Shown here: positions 25,813 through 35,210 of the stretch, piece after piece
Layout of the letters: each line of letters opens with the position of its first letter
Numbering within the stretch: position 1 is the stretch's first letter
Position numbers and translations under genes: made by a program
Notes under the pieces: model-generated
Databases searched by the model: none
Seen by the model: only the letters and a program-made list of their open reading frames with translations
What the model was told of the DNA's origin: nothing
Origin: a virus
IMG/VR virus record: IMGVR_UViG_3300017967_002895
Location: 1 to 48,215 of that record
Length of the DNA stretch: 48,215 nucleotides
Strand: one strand, 5' to 3'

Positions 25813-26897
25813 TGTATAACTATGATGATATAAAAATGGTACACTTAGAAGTTACACAACGTTGTCAAGCAGCATGTCCTATGTGTGACCGTAACGAAAA
25901 CGGCGGACCTGATAATAAACACATCACTAATGCTGAACTAAGTTTAGAAGATTGTAAGCGTATTTTTCCAGTTGAATTTATTCAACAATTAGATACTATG
26001 TATATGTGTGGCAACTTAGGAGATCCTATTGTTGCTAGAGATACACTTGAAATATTTAAATACTTTAGAGAACACAACAAAGACATGTGGCTCTCAATGA
26101 ATACAAATGCAGGAGCAAAAGATGAAACGTGGTGGCGTGAACTTGCCCAAGTCTTTGGTAGAATGGGCACTGTTATTTTCAGCGTGGATGGTCTTAGTGA
26201 CACTAATCATCTATACAGGCAGAATGTTGTCTGGCCTAACGTAGAACGCAACATGAAGGCGTTCATAGACGCCGGAGGTAGAGCAAGATGGGACTATATA
26301 ATATTTGCTCACAATGAACATCAAGTAGAAGAAGCTGAAGCACTTGCTAATGAGTGGGGATGTGAAAGATTTCAAAAGAAAAAGTCTGGTAGATTTATTG
26401 TAGCAAGTGGTGAAACACAAAAAGATTCACATCAAGCACAAAATCGTAAAGGTGAAAAAACTACTGAAATCAAAAAACCTACTAGCGAAGAAAATCAGAA
26501 TCTAGCACTTCTAAAACAAAAAGAAATAGAAAAGTCATACGGCAGTATGCGTGATTACTATGATAAGTGTAGTATAAATTGTAAAGCAATTGAAAAGAAA
26601 GAAATCTTTGTCACTGCGGAAGGCTTACTGATGCCTTGTTGTTGGACTGCTGGGCGTATGTACAAGTGGTGGCATAAAGACTATCGTGTAGAACAAATTT
26701 GGGATCATATTGATGCATCTGGAGGTAAAGATGCTATCAGTTTACTAGATAATTCTATAGAAGAAGTAATGAACGGTAAATTACTTGATGGTATCGTAGA
26801 CAGTTGGAATAAACCCAGCTTATCAGATGGTAAACTGGGTGTATGTTCTATGAAATGTGGAAGTGAATTTGATCCATTTGGTGAGCAATTTAAATAG
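25812..26897 (+). CDS. Radical SAM protein, H-N-E-H group
   Basis: A 361-aa rSAM enzyme. V-T-Q-R-C18-Q-A-A-C22-P-M-C25 is the cluster motif. Instead of GGEP it has M-C-G-N-L-G-D-P, a variant shared with the protein at 28253. A F-A-H-N-E-H-Q-V-E-E-A segment (about residue 160) defines a group of three here. The C-terminal part has P-C-C-W and C-S-M-K-C, a SPASM-like region for an extra cluster. The substrate is unknown. Its last 8 nt overlap the convergent rSAM gene at 26890. Confidence 0.88.
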   Translation: MYNYDDIKMVHLEVTQRCQAACPMCDRNENGGPDNKHITNAELSLEDCKRIFPVEFIQQLDTMYMCGNLGDPIVARDTLEIFKYFREHNKDMWLSMNTNAGAKDETWWRELAQVFGRMGTVIFSVDGLSDTNHLYRQNVVWPNVERNMKAFIDAGGRARWDYIIFAHNEHQVEEAEALANEWGCERFQKKKSGRFIVASGETQKDSHQAQNRKGEKTTEIKKPTSEENQNLALLKQKEIEKSYGSMRDYYDKCSINCKAIEKKEIFVTAEGLLMPCCWTAGRMYKWWHKDYRVEQIWDHIDASGGKDAISLLDNSIEEVMNGKLLDGIVDSWNKPSLSDGKLGVCSMKCGSEFDPFGEQFK

Positions 26898-28215
26898 ACT
26901 TTGCTTTATCATAAAGCGGAGTTAATTCAGGGAATGTTTTACACAAATCTGTTCTACGTTTATTATCTATTAATACTGTACCATCATACCAAGATTTAAG
27001 ATTTTTTGTATTAGTTGTGTGTTCGGGGTCATCTTTATTAAGCCAATCAATCCATCTAGGCAATGTATACTTCCATGATGATGGATGTTTACCTGATTTC
27101 AATGATCTTTCGGCGGCATCCTTTGCCTTCTCTGCCAATTCAGGAATGTATAAAAGCATGTCGGGTGATGTTGTTAAGTTATTCCATATAGTTAAACTAC
27201 CATCAACAATTTTAAGTCTATTTTCATTATCGTCTGGTGGGCAATTATCTATATACCATTCGCCTAATTCATCTATTGTAAGAGCATTATATACATTCCA
27301 ACATGTTTGTATATTGAGTACTAAACCTGCATCACGGACTTTATTATAGGTTTCTAACCATTTATTGTCTTTATATCCCCAACGAATATATTCACCCTTT
27401 TCTCCGTGGCCATCACTACTCATTATAACTTTGGCGTTATCGCCCCAATGTACTAAGTATTCTGAAATAATATCAACACCTTTGTAGCTTTTTGTAATAC
27501 TACCGTTTGTATGACTCCATATGAATATTTTCTTGTGTAGTCCACGTTTTAGAAGAGCATCCAATAATTCATATGTTTCTTCAGCTAACCATGGTTCACC
27601 GCCATTTAAGTGTATATCTTTTATAGTATCAGCATGATCCAGTACATACTGTACTTTCTTTTTACCGTCATTTTTCCAATTGTCCATATGACTAAAATAG
27701 TTTTCTGGATCATTACCGTTTAAGATAGCAAATTCTTTTTTGTAGTTGTTGTTAATAGTAGTACTAAGTTCCGGTGTACAACCTAAACACGCAAAGTTAC
27801 ATTTATTTGTCCATAAAAAATCTAACCAATACGGCTTATGCTCATGTAGTGTGCCATCCTCATCTGTCGCATTAATTAGAGTTTCTAAATCATCTAACTC
27901 TGCGTTAGCATTGCCCATTATTCTGTTAAGAGCTGGATCGCCTTTTTGTTCTTGTAACCAACATGCTTTGCATTGTGGATGTCTTTTGTTTTGTAAGAAT
28001 GCAGCACGTACACTTTTAGCGTGGTCACTATTGTACATTTCTTCAAATGTCTCTTTTGTACTCCAACCTATTGGAACCCTTGATTTACAGCATGTACTAA
28101 CCAATCCTTGTGGTCCCTCGTGGAAACTATTCCAAGGACTAGCACAAAAATTACTACCGTACTTTTTTGTTACTTCTACGTGCTGTTCGTATCTTTTATC
28201 AATTGACTTTTGCAT
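26890..28215 (-). CDS. Twitch-type radical SAM protein (minus strand)
   Basis: A 441-aa protein from the ATG at 28215. Longer readings to 28419 overlap a divergent gene and add unrelated residues. Auxiliary cysteines: F-C24-A-S-P-W, C42-C43, C82-x-x-C85. Core: N-K-C139-N-F-A-C143-L-G-C146 and L-N-G-G-E-P-W (203-209). It is one of only two rSAM genes on this strand. There is no ribosome-binding site; a GATAAATA box ends exactly 5 nt before the ATG, so the late transcript may be leaderless. It is convergent with the rSAM gene ending at 26897. Confidence 0.88.
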   Translation of the reverse strand: MQKSIDKRYEQHVEVTKKYGSNFCASPWNSFHEGPQGLVSTCCKSRVPIGWSTKETFEEMYNSDHAKSVRAAFLQNKRHPQCKACWLQEQKGDPALNRIMGNANAELDDLETLINATDEDGTLHEHKPYWLDFLWTNKCNFACLGCTPELSTTINNNYKKEFAILNGNDPENYFSHMDNWKNDGKKKVQYVLDHADTIKDIHLNGGEPWLAEETYELLDALLKRGLHKKIFIWSHTNGSITKSYKGVDIISEYLVHWGDNAKVIMSSDGHGEKGEYIRWGYKDNKWLETYNKVRDAGLVLNIQTCWNVYNALTIDELGEWYIDNCPPDDNENRLKIVDGSLTIWNNLTTSPDMLLYIPELAEKAKDAAERSLKSGKHPSSWKYTLPRWIDWLNKDDPEHTTNTKNLKSWYDGTVLIDNKRRTDLCKTFPELTPLYDKAKSI

Positions 28216-28220
28216 AAATA
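28213..28220 (+). promoter_or_regulatory. Late-promoter-like box CATAAATA (plus)
   Basis: CATAAATA faces the gene at 28253, 32 nt upstream. It forms half of a perfect 14-bp palindrome (28214-28227) with the minus-strand box, so the gap may be a divergent late promoter. The plus gene has no clear ribosome-binding site. Confidence 0.4.
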
Positions 28221-28228
28221 TATTTATC
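28221..28228 (-). promoter_or_regulatory. Late-promoter box GATAAATA (minus)
   Basis: On the minus strand GATAAATA runs from 28228 to 28221, then TATTT, then the ATG at 28215. The 5-nt gap equals that at three other genes in the window. Confidence 0.6.
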
Positions 28229-28252
28229 ATAATTAAGTGAGTATATAATACA

Positions 28253-29347
28253 ATGAATATAGATGAAATAAAAAGAGTTGAGTTAGAGATTACTAGTGAC
28301 TGTAACGCAGCATGTCCGGGTTGTGCTAGAACACAAAACTTAGATATATTACAACCGCGAAATCTGTCAATTGAACAAATTAAAACTTGGTTTCCAGATC
28401 GTAGACATATTGAAAACAAGATATTTAAATTGTGCGGTGTATTGGGTGATCCTATTGTAAACCCAGATTGTATGGCTATAACTAAATGGTTATTAGAAAA
28501 TGGTGGTTATGTACACTATTCTACAAACGGTGGGCGTAATAGCGCAGACTGGTGGTATGAGCTAGGTGTGCTAGGTGGTACGTATGACCGAGACAGGCTT
28601 AAGGTTCATTTCTGTGTAGACGGAATGGAAACAAATTACATCTATCGTGTCAATACAGTCTACGATGTTATAGATAGAAATATGCAGGCATATAGCGATG
28701 GTGGACACAGTACGGGTGGTCGTGCTGAAGCTAGTTGGATCTATATCGTATTTGACCACAATGAACATGAAGTAGAAGCAGCAAAGAAACGTGCTGAAGA
28801 ACTTGACTTTAGATTTGCCACTCGTACAGGTATGAGAAATACTTACCATGATTGGGTTGCAAAAATTAAAAAGAAAGACCATGAAAAAAAGAAAGTTGTT
28901 ACAGAAGAAAAGACAATTACGACTACTGGTGCTAAAGAACACAGTAAAGTGGCTGTTGTAAAAGAACTTGACAAATTTATTGAAGCGTATACAGAAGAAC
29001 CAAAGAGTATAGATGAACAAAAACTAAAAGAAGTTGTTGATAGTATTAACTGTAAGTTTTACCATGATAAAGAAATATTTGTAAGTGCTAATAGTACTCT
29101 ATGGCCTTGTTGTTTCTTGTGGGATAGTGCTTTTAAAAATAAAGATGGTATACTAGATAAGTATAGTTCTTTCCCTGAAGGTTGGAACGATTTAAATAAA
29201 CATAGTATTGAAGAAGTATTAAACACTGATTACTATCTACAGACACTAGCAGACAGTTTTGATCCAAGACATAATAAACATATTAGTCGTTGTATTAGAA
29301 CTTGTGCCAAAAATCGTGCGTATCATAATGAGATAAATTATGCCTGA
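28253..29347 (+). CDS. Radical SAM protein, H-N-E-H group
   Basis: A 364-aa rSAM enzyme with T-S-D-C17-N-A-A-C21-P-G-C24, an L-C-G-V-L-G-D-P motif replacing GGEP, and F-D-H-N-E-H-E-V-E-A-A. The C-terminal region has P-C-C-F and C-x3-C, suggesting a further Fe-S cluster. A Lys/Glu-rich insert lies between (about 200-240). It resembles the protein at 25812 most closely. The start is the ATG at 28253 without a visible Shine-Dalgarno sequence. It overlaps the next gene (SGNH) by 8 nt. Confidence 0.88.
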   Translation: MNIDEIKRVELEITSDCNAACPGCARTQNLDILQPRNLSIEQIKTWFPDRRHIENKIFKLCGVLGDPIVNPDCMAITKWLLENGGYVHYSTNGGRNSADWWYELGVLGGTYDRDRLKVHFCVDGMETNYIYRVNTVYDVIDRNMQAYSDGGHSTGGRAEASWIYIVFDHNEHEVEAAKKRAEELDFRFATRTGMRNTYHDWVAKIKKKDHEKKKVVTEEKTITTTGAKEHSKVAVVKELDKFIEAYTEEPKSIDEQKLKEVVDSINCKFYHDKEIFVSANSTLWPCCFLWDSAFKNKDGILDKYSSFPEGWNDLNKHSIEEVLNTDYYLQTLADSFDPRHNKHISRCIRTCAKNRAYHNEINYA

Positions 29348-30056
29348 TATATTAGTTTTTGGCTGTAGCTACACACAAGGGTTTAAAGCTCCATACGAAG
29401 AAAGCTGGAGTTGGCAACTAAGCAAAAGACATCCACACTTAAATTTTATAGATTTGAGTAAAGGCGGTAGTAGTGTACAATTTCAATATTTCTTATACAG
29501 TATATTATTACAAGAAATGAATCCAGACGCTGTGATATTTCAACTTACTACTCCATTCAGAATTACTTTATGGCCAGAAGTGTTTGACTGGAAAAAGTAT
29601 ACTGTAAAACGTTCAGATAACTATACATTCTTTGATAACGATTTATTAGAAAAAGATTGTGTATTTGCTAGTAGCGCCTGGTTAACTACTCATGGTATAT
29701 TTACGGGTAATAGACCAAAAGACTTAACAAACTTACCTGGTATCGCTCCTGATTATATAGAATGGGTACAATCATATTTTGAAAATGTAAATAGTCATCA
29801 GCATAAGATTAATTTTCAACCACTAGCAGATAGAATTAACCGTGAAGTAGATTTATGCTTTGAACACAAAGACAGTGTAAGCGGAGCAGAACATCAATAT
29901 AACAGTGCAGAGCCAATACATTGTATAGAAACAATGTTTGGTGATGACTTTAAAAAATATTCTGCTGATTCAGCTAGTCACTTTACAGTAGAAGGTTGTT
30001 TACGAGTAGCAGATTGGATCGAAAAGGATTTTTTAAAACCTAGAGGTCTAGTATGA
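29340..30056 (+). CDS. SGNH hydrolase-like protein
   Basis: A 238-aa protein with D-I-L-V-F-G-C-S10-Y-T-Q-G (block I), G-G-S-S (block II) and D-A-V-I-F-Q-L-T strands. A late D-S-A-S-H-F-T-V-E-G segment could supply the Asp-x-x-His pair. It lies between two rSAM genes with overlaps at both ends (8 nt and ATGA), so it is expressed with them and probably works on the same product as an acyltransferase or esterase. Confidence 0.7.
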   Translation: MPDILVFGCSYTQGFKAPYEESWSWQLSKRHPHLNFIDLSKGGSSVQFQYFLYSILLQEMNPDAVIFQLTTPFRITLWPEVFDWKKYTVKRSDNYTFFDNDLLEKDCVFASSAWLTTHGIFTGNRPKDLTNLPGIAPDYIEWVQSYFENVNSHQHKINFQPLADRINREVDLCFEHKDSVSGAEHQYNSAEPIHCIETMFGDDFKKYSADSASHFTVEGCLRVADWIEKDFLKPRGLV

Positions 30057-31162
30057 AATGTGCCGCGCCATATATAGGTATATTCTATCGTACTAATAAT
30101 AATCGTATCTCTCCGTGTTGTCAATATAGAACAACATATGATCCAATGGAGTATGATTATAAAGACGCTGTACAGGATATAGAAGAACAAGAACAAACGC
30201 CTAACTGTGAAACATGTTGGGAACGTGAACGTTATGGTAAGAGTACACTAAGAAAAAGTTTTGATCGATACCGTGAATCATTCGCAAGTGATTGGGATGG
30301 TCACAGTTTTATGCCAGTATATGCGGATATACGCACAAGTAATTATTGTAATCTACAATGTAATATGTGTTCACCATTAGACAGTAGTAAGATAGAAAGT
30401 TTTATTAAAACTAATCCAGAAATGGAAGAGTATTTCAAAGACGTTTCACCGGGATATCAAAATAGTACAGTGAATGTTCCAGTAGCAGATTTAGGAAAAT
30501 TAAGAGTTCTTAAAGTTGCAGGTGGTGAACCTACAATTGATCCAAAATGTATAGAATTTTTAGATAGCTTTATAGCAGAACATGACGCTAGTAATGTTGA
30601 ATTGTGGGTTACAACAAATGCTACACGCATGTTACCGTTCTTACGCAAATATAAACCATTGTTTAAAAGATTATGTGTTACACTAAGTTTAGATGCGTCT
30701 GGTCCTATTGTTGAATTTATACGTTATCCTGCAGATTGGAATATTATACAATCAAATATAGACTCGGCTATCGAAGAAGAATTATGTGATGATATGAATA
30801 TCAATATAGTTACACAACCTTATAATTTAATATCATTTAGTAGTTGGGCACCATGGTTCTCTGAATTTAAAGAACGTGTGCCTAGAACTAAAATAGTATT
30901 TTTAGAATGTAGTAACCCAAAACACTTTAGTACCAGGGCAATGTCTGAGAGAGCCAGAGAGCGTTCTGTAGAAGGTATAGACTATATAAGAAGCAACTAT
31001 AGTAATTTACAAGATAAGTGTGATGAACTTTATAAAATTGTAACAGGTAAAACTTATGATGTAAAATATCATAAAAAGTTAATTAAGTATACAGAAGACA
31101 TAGGTCGAATAAGAAACATCGATGTTTGGTCTATTGATCCTTCATTTGAATATCTGAAATAA
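30053..31162 (+). CDS. Twitch-type radical SAM protein (short form)
   Basis: A 369-aa protein, the shortest of the twitch-type group. Auxiliary cysteines C3, C22-C23 and C52-x-x-C55 lie right at the N-terminus. The core is N-Y-C99-N-L-Q-C103-N-M-C106 with V-A-G-G-E-P (155-160), then L-S-L-D and Y-P-x-x-W. The ATG overlaps the SGNH stop (ATGA). The final 32 nt overlap the convergent gene at 31131, so the two rSAM C-termini are encoded on opposite strands of the same DNA. The substrate is unknown. Confidence 0.88.
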   Translation: MKCAAPYIGIFYRTNNNRISPCCQYRTTYDPMEYDYKDAVQDIEEQEQTPNCETCWERERYGKSTLRKSFDRYRESFASDWDGHSFMPVYADIRTSNYCNLQCNMCSPLDSSKIESFIKTNPEMEEYFKDVSPGYQNSTVNVPVADLGKLRVLKVAGGEPTIDPKCIEFLDSFIAEHDASNVELWVTTNATRMLPFLRKYKPLFKRLCVTLSLDASGPIVEFIRYPADWNIIQSNIDSAIEEELCDDMNINIVTQPYNLISFSSWAPWFSEFKERVPRTKIVFLECSNPKHFSTRAMSERARERSVEGIDYIRSNYSNLQDKCDELYKIVTGKTYDVKYHKKLIKYTEDIGRIRNIDVWSIDPSFEYLK

Positions 31163-32405
31163 AATCTGCTATTTGTGGATATAGCATTTCAGTGTAATCT
31201 TGTTCTCTTACTTTATCTAGTGTTAGCGTATCTAGTTTTAGTTTTGCCCGCTTTTTAAGCACCATCTCTTCATCCATCTCAGCGTCTATACAATCTCTGA
31301 GATACGCACATGTCTTTTGCAATGCTGGTCTTGTATATGAGTTAGCATCTTCTAAGGCAACACACATATTCATCCATGCAGTTTCTAATAACTCTTGTGA
31401 TGCCCATTTGACATCTAAACAGCTTTCATATGGATGAGGGTCTGGTATACATTTCCAAGTAATTTTATGCTCTGCAAACCAGTTATGTTGGTGTACCCAA
31501 TCTACTAGATTACGAATATTAATCATATTATATATTGTTAAAACAGAACACACGTGTATTTCTAATTTTTCTGGATCTGTATTCTCACATAAATCTTCAA
31601 TGTTCTTCTCTAATTTTCTCCAACTAAATGGATATCTTATATATTCATATGTACTACGGGTCGCATCAACTGAAATAGTAAAGTGAGTTTTATTGAACTT
31701 ATTAATTGTTTCAAACAATCTATTGTTGAACTTAGTTCCGTTTGTTGTAAGGTGTAGTTTTATATTTTCTGGATTAATATTATCAACGATATCCCAGAAT
31801 ATTTTACTAGTAGTAGGTTCACCGCCGGTAAATTTTAATTCTGTTATTTCATCAGACAATTCTATAATTTCGTTTACATATTGCTCACCTATTCCAAAGA
31901 AAGTTTGTGTTCCATTTGTGTCATCTTTACTTTCTTCTTCTTTTATGTTATAATACTCTGGTAAAGGTAAGCCAAGTTCTAATATCTTATTGTAGTCTTG
32001 TCTTAGACTGTTACTGACACTGGGAGAACACATACGACAACGTAAATTACAATTTTCATCTAACATAGAATCTATTCTAGTGAGTTTAGTATCGATAGGT
32101 TTCTCTATTGCCTCTATAGCAGTAATACGAGGACTATGTCCTGTTTTGTCTTCTAAGTTCCAGCAATAGTTACACGCTTCATTTTTAATACCATTTAAAA
32201 TATCGGAACGTAGATTGTCAAACTGTTCACTTAAAAATATATCTTTTAATGATTTGCCTTCTGATATCAGTTCTGATACTCCCATTGGGTCATCATCATT
32301 AGTTTTCATATTACAGCATGGGGTTATACGGTGTGGTTTTCCTTTGTACCAAGACTTGGGTGCAATACTATCAAATGGGAAAGTGCAATATGTTCTGTGT
32401 TTCAT
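31131..32405 (-). CDS. Twitch-type radical SAM protein (minus strand)
   Basis: A 424-aa protein from the ATG at 32405; readings further upstream run into a divergent gene. Auxiliary cysteines C7, C30-C31 and C78-x-x-C81; core E-N-C119-N-L-R-C123-R-M-C126; F-T-G-G-E-P (192-197); I-S-V-D-A and Y-I-R-Y-P-x-x-W later. The N-terminal K-S-W-Y-K-G-K insert resembles that of the protein at 36065. There is no ribosome-binding site; CATAAATA ends 5 nt before the ATG. Second of the two minus-strand rSAM genes. Confidence 0.88.
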   Translation of the reverse strand: MKHRTYCTFPFDSIAPKSWYKGKPHRITPCCNMKTNDDDPMGVSELISEGKSLKDIFLSEQFDNLRSDILNGIKNEACNYCWNLEDKTGHSPRITAIEAIEKPIDTKLTRIDSMLDENCNLRCRMCSPSVSNSLRQDYNKILELGLPLPEYYNIKEEESKDDTNGTQTFFGIGEQYVNEIIELSDEITELKFTGGEPTTSKIFWDIVDNINPENIKLHLTTNGTKFNNRLFETINKFNKTHFTISVDATRSTYEYIRYPFSWRKLEKNIEDLCENTDPEKLEIHVCSVLTIYNMINIRNLVDWVHQHNWFAEHKITWKCIPDPHPYESCLDVKWASQELLETAWMNMCVALEDANSYTRPALQKTCAYLRDCIDAEMDEEMVLKKRAKLKLDTLTLDKVREQDYTEMLYPQIADFISDIQMKDQ

Positions 32406-32410
32406 ACTGT

Positions 32411-32418
32411 TATTTATG
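32411..32418 (-). promoter_or_regulatory. Late-promoter box CATAAATA (minus)
   Basis: Minus strand CATAAATA (32418-32411), then ACAGT, then ATG at 32405. It is paired divergently with the plus box at 32433-32440 inside a 40-nt intergenic gap. Confidence 0.6.
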
Positions 32419-32432
32419 TTCGTAGTTAATAA

Positions 32433-32440
32433 GATAAATA
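32433..32440 (+). promoter_or_regulatory. Late-promoter box GATAAATA (plus)
   Basis: GATAAATA, then TAAGC, then ATG at 32446. The same 5-nt spacing as at 28215, 32405 and 46181, and again no ribosome-binding site. Confidence 0.6.
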
Positions 32441-32445
32441 TAAGC

Positions 32446-33813
32446 ATGTCACATAAAAACTTTTGTATTCTACCTTTCATACATCTTGCGACTACAACAG
32501 AAGGTAATTGCCGTCTGTGTTGTAAAGTATCAAAGCATAATGTCATACGTGATAACGATGGGATTCCATATAACATCAATACACATAGTGTAGATGAAAT
32601 ATGGAATAGTACACATATGAAAAATAGAAGACAGCGTATTTTAAATGATGAGAGATTACCTGAATGTGATATATGTTTTGATGAGGAAGACAAATATTAT
32701 ACATCTGGTTCTGAAATTTATCCCAGCAAAAGACGTAGAGAAAATCAAAAATGGGTACAGAAAAATGAGTTTGATGATACTGTAATAAACAATCCAAAAA
32801 TAAAATACTATGACATAAGACTTGGTAATCTATGTAATTTAAAATGTCGTATGTGCTGGCCTCAGTTTAGCAGTCAAATTGTAAAAGAGCATACTAAGTT
32901 TGAACAGAGTGGTGATAAACTTTGGTACAGTAATTTTAAAGATATAAATGAAAATTGGGCAACACAAGAGTTTTGGGATTTTATAAGTAAAAACAGAGTT
33001 GATATAGAAGAGATTACATTTGTTGGAGGTGAACCTACTCTACACGAAGAAATGTATGATTTTTTAAAACAAGTTACTGATGATGGTACATCAAAAAATA
33101 TAAGATTAAAGATTACTACAAATCTAACAAATCTACAAGAACGATTATTAGAGTATCTACCTCAATTTAAAAAGGTAACATTAGATTGTAGTATTGATGG
33201 TGTTGGTAAAGTACAAGAGTATATAAGAAATCCAAGTGACTGGGAAACGATTGGTAGAAATATGAATCGAATACTAGAATTGAATAGTGATACCATACTT
33301 TTAAATATTAGTACAGTTGTTCAAGTATATAACTTATTTGATTTGGGTAACTTAGTTGATTGGTATATTGAAAAATTAACACAAAATACATCAGGGCTGA
33401 ATAACGTACAGTTGATGCTTAACAAATTATATGATCCAAATTACTTAAGTATGTATTTAATAAATAAGAGTGCTAGAAAAGAATGGTACTATGATGTGTT
33501 TGTGCCAACTAATACAAAACTAAAAAGTATCATAGACAACATAGAAGACTATGATGAAAATGATAGATGGAAATGGAAAGAAATCGAAGAAGTCAGACTT
33601 AGAATATTAAGTATTGCTAAAGAGCTTGGGTTAGTATACGTTAATAGCAAATCAAAAAAAGAAATACATAATCCAGAGTTAGATTGGTCTGATGATATAA
33701 AATATGCTGAACAAACATTAAAAGATGAATTTATTGCTTATACAAAACAACTGGATAGGCATAGAAAAGAAAATATTAAAGACATAATACAAATAGAAAG
33801 ACATATATTATGA
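32446..33813 (+). CDS. Twitch-type radical SAM protein
   Basis: A 455-aa protein from the ATG at 32446. An open frame reaching back to 32215 overlaps the divergent gene and should not be used. Auxiliary cysteines: F-C7-I-L-P-F, C25-C26 (with C22) and C74-x-x-C77. Core: N-L-C130-N-L-K-C134-R-M-C137 and F-V-G-G-E-P (192-197), then S-I-D-G and Y-I-R-N-P-x-x-W. Closest in plan to the proteins at 10082 and 33810. It is probably transcribed from the box 5 nt before its start, and overlaps the next rSAM gene by ATGA. Confidence 0.9.
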   Translation: MSHKNFCILPFIHLATTTEGNCRLCCKVSKHNVIRDNDGIPYNINTHSVDEIWNSTHMKNRRQRILNDERLPECDICFDEEDKYYTSGSEIYPSKRRRENQKWVQKNEFDDTVINNPKIKYYDIRLGNLCNLKCRMCWPQFSSQIVKEHTKFEQSGDKLWYSNFKDINENWATQEFWDFISKNRVDIEEITFVGGEPTLHEEMYDFLKQVTDDGTSKNIRLKITTNLTNLQERLLEYLPQFKKVTLDCSIDGVGKVQEYIRNPSDWETIGRNMNRILELNSDTILLNISTVVQVYNLFDLGNLVDWYIEKLTQNTSGLNNVQLMLNKLYDPNYLSMYLINKSARKEWYYDVFVPTNTKLKSIIDNIEDYDENDRWKWKEIEEVRLRILSIAKELGLVYVNSKSKKEIHNPELDWSDDIKYAEQTLKDEFIAYTKQLDRHRKENIKDIIQIERHIL

Positions 33814-35210
33814 CAAAGAAAAGTGATACATTCTGTATTTTACCGTGGGTACATCTGAGTACAAGACCAGATGGTTCAATGCGTGTATGTTGTACTGCTA
33901 ATGCATCCAGTGTTGGACCAACTAATGATAAAGAACACGGTGGTATGGTAGGTATTCTAAAAGATGATGAAGGTAGACCCAACAATCTGAATGTAACTGA
34001 TTTTCAAACTGCTTGGAATAGTAAGTACATGAAGAATGTACGCAGACAGATGATGAACAGTGAAGTCCCACCGAGTTGTGTAAAATGTTTTAAAGAAGAG
34101 GCTGCTGGACACAATTCAAAACGTATGTGGGAGACTAATTACTGGAGTCAACGTGTAGATGTTGACAGATTACTAGATAATACAACTGAAGATGGTGAAG
34201 TCCCACCAGAGTTGACGTATATTGATTTGCGATTTGGTACAAAATGTCAGTTAGCATGTGTTATGTGTTCGCCACACGATAGTTCAGGTTGGATTAAAGA
34301 CCATTCAAAGATATTCCCACTTGTTCAGAATAATTCATTGAAGGAAACAATGCAATGGGCTGATAAGGGCAGCACAAATGGTAGTTCTTACAACTGGCAT
34401 AAACAAAATCCAGTATTTTGGGAACAATTCTATTCACAGATACCGAATATGCAGCAGATTTATTTTGCTGGTGGCGAAAGTCTTATTATTGAAGAACACT
34501 ATGAGATATTAGAAGAATGCATACGTCAGGGTCATGCTAAAAACTTAGAACTACGTTATAATTCAAACGGAGTTGAGTGGCGTGATGACTTATTTGACTT
34601 GTGGAAAGAATTTAAACTAGTTCGTTTCCATTATAGTGTAGATAGTATTGGTGAAATGAATAGTTATATTCGTTATCCTAGTGAGTGGAAGCGTACTGAA
34701 GAAGTTTTTCATATACTAGATAATGAAACAACTGATAATGTTGAGATTACAGTTGCGTGTGCTGTACAAGCACTTAATATCTACTATTTGCCAGACTTTA
34801 TTCGTTGGAAATTAGAACAAGGATTTAAAAAGATTAATATGTGGCCGTTTGGAGCTGGTGGTATTAATTATCACTTTGTATACCATCCACCACATTTAAA
34901 TGTTAAAGTTCTACCTACTGAATTTAAAGAAAAATGTAGAAAAAAATACGAAGAGTTTTATCCATGGTGGGAGGCTAACTGGGAAAAAGGTATTCCTGGC
35001 TGGCACAAGGGTAAAGTAAATTATGATGAATGGCGTAGCGCAAGTTATGGTATTGATAGATTAGAAGGGATGCTCAAATTTATGGAGAGTGAGGATTGGA
35101 GTATTCGCCTTCCCGAATTAAAAGAATATTTAATGCTGTGTGACAAACAAAGAAACTTAAATTTTTACGAAGTATTTAAAGATATGAAAGGAATATTCGA
35201 TGGCATTTGA
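33810..35210 (+). CDS. Twitch-type radical SAM protein
   Basis: A 466-aa protein. Auxiliary cysteines: F-C9-I-L-P-W, C27-C28, C90-x-x-C93. Core: T-K-C146-Q-L-A-C150-V-M-C153, with F-A-G-G-E-S (219-224) in place of GGEP. S-V-D-S and Y-I-R-Y-P-x-x-W follow. The start overlaps the previous rSAM stop (ATGA). Its end overlaps the PP-loop gene at 35200 by 11 nt, whose AAAGGA site lies within its last codons, so the rSAM and ATP-pyrophosphatase are probably translated together. Confidence 0.9.
   Translation: MTKKSDTFCILPWVHLSTRPDGSMRVCCTANASSVGPTNDKEHGGMVGILKDDEGRPNNLNVTDFQTAWNSKYMKNVRRQMMNSEVPPSCVKCFKEEAAGHNSKRMWETNYWSQRVDVDRLLDNTTEDGEVPPELTYIDLRFGTKCQLACVMCSPHDSSGWIKDHSKIFPLVQNNSLKETMQWADKGSTNGSSYNWHKQNPVFWEQFYSQIPNMQQIYFAGGESLIIEEHYEILEECIRQGHAKNLELRYNSNGVEWRDDLFDLWKEFKLVRFHYSVDSIGEMNSYIRYPSEWKRTEEVFHILDNETTDNVEITVACAVQALNIYYLPDFIRWKLEQGFKKINMWPFGAGGINYHFVYHPPHLNVKVLPTEFKEKCRKKYEEFYPWWEANWEKGIPGWHKGKVNYDEWRSASYGIDRLEGMLKFMESEDWSIRLPELKEYLMLCDKQRNLNFYEVFKDMKGIFDGI

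Noticed and set aside
28244-28249. TATAAT just upstream of the gene at 28253
   Set aside because: It ends only 3 nt before the ATG, too close for a start site upstream of the codon, and has no -35 partner.
28216-28419. N-terminal extension of the minus-strand rSAM gene to 28419
   Set aside because: It overlaps the divergent rSAM gene at 28253, is hydrophobic and unlike the family; the family start fits the ATG at 28215.
32215-32445. N-terminal extension of the plus-strand rSAM gene from 32215
   Set aside because: It overlaps the divergent gene at 31131-32405 and crosses the late-promoter boxes.
32406-32693. N-terminal extension of the minus-strand rSAM gene to 32693
   Set aside because: It lies over the coding start of the divergent gene at 32446 and has no family-like sequence.
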